The notes under the pieces are model-generated. The model made no database searches, was not told the origin of the DNA, and saw nothing but the letters and a program-made list of their open reading frames with translations. Below, piece by piece: positions 5,265 through 6,838 of a stretch of 6,838 nucleotides of DNA. A program made the position numbers and the translations under genes. Position 1 is the stretch's first letter. Every line of letters starts with the position of its first letter. The DNA comes from a bacterium (GTDB lineage Bacteria; Tectomicrobia; Entotheonellia; Entotheonellales; Entotheonellaceae), in assembly GCA_027294925.1 (NCBI GenBank), contig JAPULM010000616.1, forward strand, positions 1 through 6,838. Direction: 5' to 3'.

Positions 5265-6590
5265 CTAGCCAGTTTGCGCAAACTCAGATAGTATCTGGCT
5301 CCATTCAGGCTGGCGGAGGCGTTCAAAGGCAACCTTTTCAAGTTGTCGCACTCGCTCACGGCTTAGGTCGAGAACATCAGCAATTTCCTGCAACGTATGG
5401 GATCGTTCAGACTCAAAACCATAGCGCATTCGGATAATAAACGCTTCGCGTTCAGGAAGTGCATTAAGGCAAGCCGACAAATGATAGTTCAACTGCTTAT
5501 CTGCCACCATGGCCTCAGGTTTCAGTTCCTCTTCATCTGCTAGGAGATCAACCAGTTCATGCCCCTCATCCGAAACTGAATATTCCAACCTGGTGATAGG
5601 TTGGATAGCAGTGAGTAGATTTTCAACTTGTGTGGTCGTCCAGCCCAATGCCACACTCAATTCAGCGACGCTGGGGGCACGCCCTAATTGATCCCAAAGT
5701 TTTTCATCTGCCGCATATAATTTGCCTTTACGCTCCACCACATGGCAAGGTAATCGAACCGTCCGATATTGTTCTGAAACCGCCCGACTAACCGCCTGCC
5801 GTATCCACCAATGGGCATAGGTGACAAATTTTAAGCCGCGTTCAGGCTCGAATTTATCAAGGGCCCGCATCAGCCCCATATTTCCTTCTTGTATAAGATC
5901 AAGAAATAGAACGCCTCGATTGCGATAACGGTTCGCCACATGAATGACTAAACGCAAATTGGCCTTCATCATAGCCGCGCGCGCATCCTCAAATTTTCTC
6001 TGCGCACATCTCCAGAGACGATATGCAACACGGATATTCATATCGTCAGGACAAGTCTCATTGGCAGACTCCAATTCACTTTGCAACATGTCGTAGACGC
6101 TATCGGGCAATTCAAGCGCTTCGCATATTGCCATCCAATCCTGCCAAAGCCTAATACTTTTCTGCCGTCGAGCCCGACGCGCACGGCGCGAAACCTGCGA
6201 CCCTTTAGATGGTTTTTTCATCCGGGCTAGATCATCTGACACTTTCCGTAAAAGAACCACGGCCTCACGGATTCGCCCTAGTCGGCTTTGTTCAGGTCCA
6301 GGTATCCGAGACAAAACATGCAAAGCAATCGGTGAACAATATAAGGCTCGGCGGAGTCGATTTTCCCACAACCCAATACGCTCCCACAGAGCTTGTTCTT
6401 CCGGAAAGGTAAGCAAATCGTGGCAGCGGACATCCTCAAAATATCGACCAATTAAGCTATCAAATCCCGCCGTGACATGCTTTGTCACGGTATCTTCACC
6501 AAGCACAACTTGCTCGGGACCTAACTCGTCATCCTCGGTGAGCAGGTTCGACTTAAGTTCTGCTTCCTTATACGTTAGGGCGCCGATCAT
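5265..6590 (-). CDS. RNA polymerase sigma-70 family factor (RpoD/RpoS-like, group 2 type)
   Basis: A 441-residue primary-like sigma factor that directs RNA polymerase to -35/-10 promoters. Region 1.2 is at about 43-75 (SLIGRYFEDVRCHDLLTFPEE). A non-conserved insert runs from about 80 to 200. Regions 2.1-2.4 are at about 203-287, with DLIQEGNMGLMRALDKFEPE (231-250) and WWIRQAVSRAVSEQYRTVRL (261-280), including the -10-reading residue Q265. Region 3 is at about 288-330 and region 4 at about 370-435, with the helix-turn-helix SRERVRQLE (410-418) carrying R411, E412 and R415. It lacks region 1.1 and is far shorter than a usual RpoD (about 610) but longer than RpoS (about 330). The insert has a basic cluster at 125-144. 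The ATG at 6590 is the first in the frame; a TAG lies 12 bases upstream. The ribosome site (AGAGAGA) is weak. Confidence 0.9.
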   Translation of the reverse strand: MIGALTYKEAELKSNLLTEDDELGPEQVVLGEDTVTKHVTAGFDSLIGRYFEDVRCHDLLTFPEEQALWERIGLWENRLRRALYCSPIALHVLSRIPGPEQSRLGRIREAVVLLRKVSDDLARMKKPSKGSQVSRRARRARRQKSIRLWQDWMAICEALELPDSVYDMLQSELESANETCPDDMNIRVAYRLWRCAQRKFEDARAAMMKANLRLVIHVANRYRNRGVLFLDLIQEGNMGLMRALDKFEPERGLKFVTYAHWWIRQAVSRAVSEQYRTVRLPCHVVERKGKLYAADEKLWDQLGRAPSVAELSVALGWTTTQVENLLTAIQPITRLEYSVSDEGHELVDLLADEEELKPEAMVADKQLNYHLSACLNALPEREAFIIRMRYGFESERSHTLQEIADVLDLSRERVRQLEKVAFERLRQPEWSQILSEFAQTG

Positions 6591-6664
6591 ATGTGAATCT
6601 CTCTATCTAGTTATGAGCTATCTTTTTTCTCAAAAACCGAGACATGAATCTGGGGAAAATCCCT

Positions 6665-6678
6665 CTTGCCTCCGCAAG
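6665..6678 (-). promoter_or_regulatory. Small hairpin in the sigma-factor mRNA leader
   Basis: CTTGC and GCAAG pair around a GGAG loop in the minus-strand transcript, about 75 bases before the sigma ATG. A second weak stem (TTTGTT with AACAAA, 6701-6706 and 6719-6724) lies further upstream. With the weak ribosome site this makes the leader a possible place for translational control, as known for rpoS leaders, but no sequence similarity to those is claimed. Confidence 0.3.
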
Positions 6679-6799
6679 CCTGTTTTTCCGTATTAAGCAA
6701 TTTGTTTCTTATCGACATAACAAACGAAAAGCCGCCTGTTATTTCCTTATGATGCCTCAAAACAACTCTACTCATACAGAATTTAGTCCAAGGCATAGA

Positions 6800-6829
6800 A
6801 TCATTCGGTTTGGTGCTATAAAATGTCAA
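6800..6829 (-). promoter_or_regulatory. Probable promoter of the sigma-factor gene
   Basis: Read on the minus strand, a perfect TTGACA -35 box (6824-6829) is followed after 18 bases by AATGAT (6800-6805), a four-of-six match to the -10 consensus. The transcript would start near 6793 and carry a leader of about 200 bases to the ATG at 6590. No gene is visible between this promoter and the sigma start. Confidence 0.4.
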
Positions 6830-6838
6830 GCACTAGGC

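Noticed and set aside
5271..5284. Perfect palindrome AGTTTGCGCAAACT at the end of the sigma gene, considered as a terminator
   Set aside because: It lies within the coding sequence and no T-run follows on either strand.
6665..6690. Plus-strand hairpin followed by TTTTT, considered as an intrinsic terminator
   Set aside because: The stem is only five pairs, the T-run is displaced by four bases, and no plus-strand gene ends nearby.
6611..6829. 72-codon minus-strand frame ahead of the sigma gene
   Set aside because: It would start with a TTG that is part of the TTGACA -35 box, has no upstream sequence in the window to judge a ribosome site, and shows no recognisable motif; more likely a leader.

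Overview
The window looks like an accessory stretch of a proteobacterial chromosome, most likely gammaproteobacterial. This rests on sigma-70 type promoters, a housekeeping-like sigma factor and a small exported protein of a type I associate with that group. No rRNA, tRNA, CRISPR array or intact mobile element is visible. The organism assignment is an inference and cannot be made more precise here.

Left part (1-3783): a small-acid or acyl-CoA metabolism neighbourhood. The minus strand carries the N-terminal 172 residues of an HMG-CoA-lyase-like aldolase that runs off the left edge. A divergent promoter pair separates it from a plus-strand DUF1232 (YkvA-type) membrane protein. Next comes a plus-strand pair: a ketopantoate-reductase-family (ApbA/PanE) NADP oxidoreductase and, 67 bases later, a single-domain cupin with a perfect 16-bp palindrome in the gap. 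Converging on the cupin from the other strand is a second, divergent ketopantoate-reductase-family enzyme with a GTG start. A lyase, two oxidoreductases and a cupin suggest catabolism of a branched or hydroxy/keto acid rather than pantothenate synthesis, but the substrate cannot be read from sequence.

Middle (3784-4831): non-coding DNA and gene debris. A long imperfect inverted repeat lies at 4134-4205. Beyond it is the wreck of a CaiB/BaiF family III CoA-transferase, in which the N-terminal motif and the C-terminal tail are joined with the central part missing. Fused to it is the frameshifted C-terminal end of an unidentified protein. The site looks like a deletion scar in what was once a longer acyl-CoA gene cluster.

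Right part (4832-6838): on the minus strand, a 441-residue sigma-70 factor lies upstream of a 104-residue exported or membrane-anchored protein. The sigma factor has all of regions 1.2 to 4.2, lacks region 1.1, and has a short, very basic non-conserved insert. That places it between RpoD and RpoS in layout. It has a leader of roughly 200 bases with small hairpins and a perfect TTGACA -35 box at the window edge.

No clearly new defence or mobile system is present. The items most worth following up are the active-site changes in the lyase, the unusual sigma factor, the two convergent reductases around the cupin, and the decayed CoA-transferase locus with its inverted repeat.
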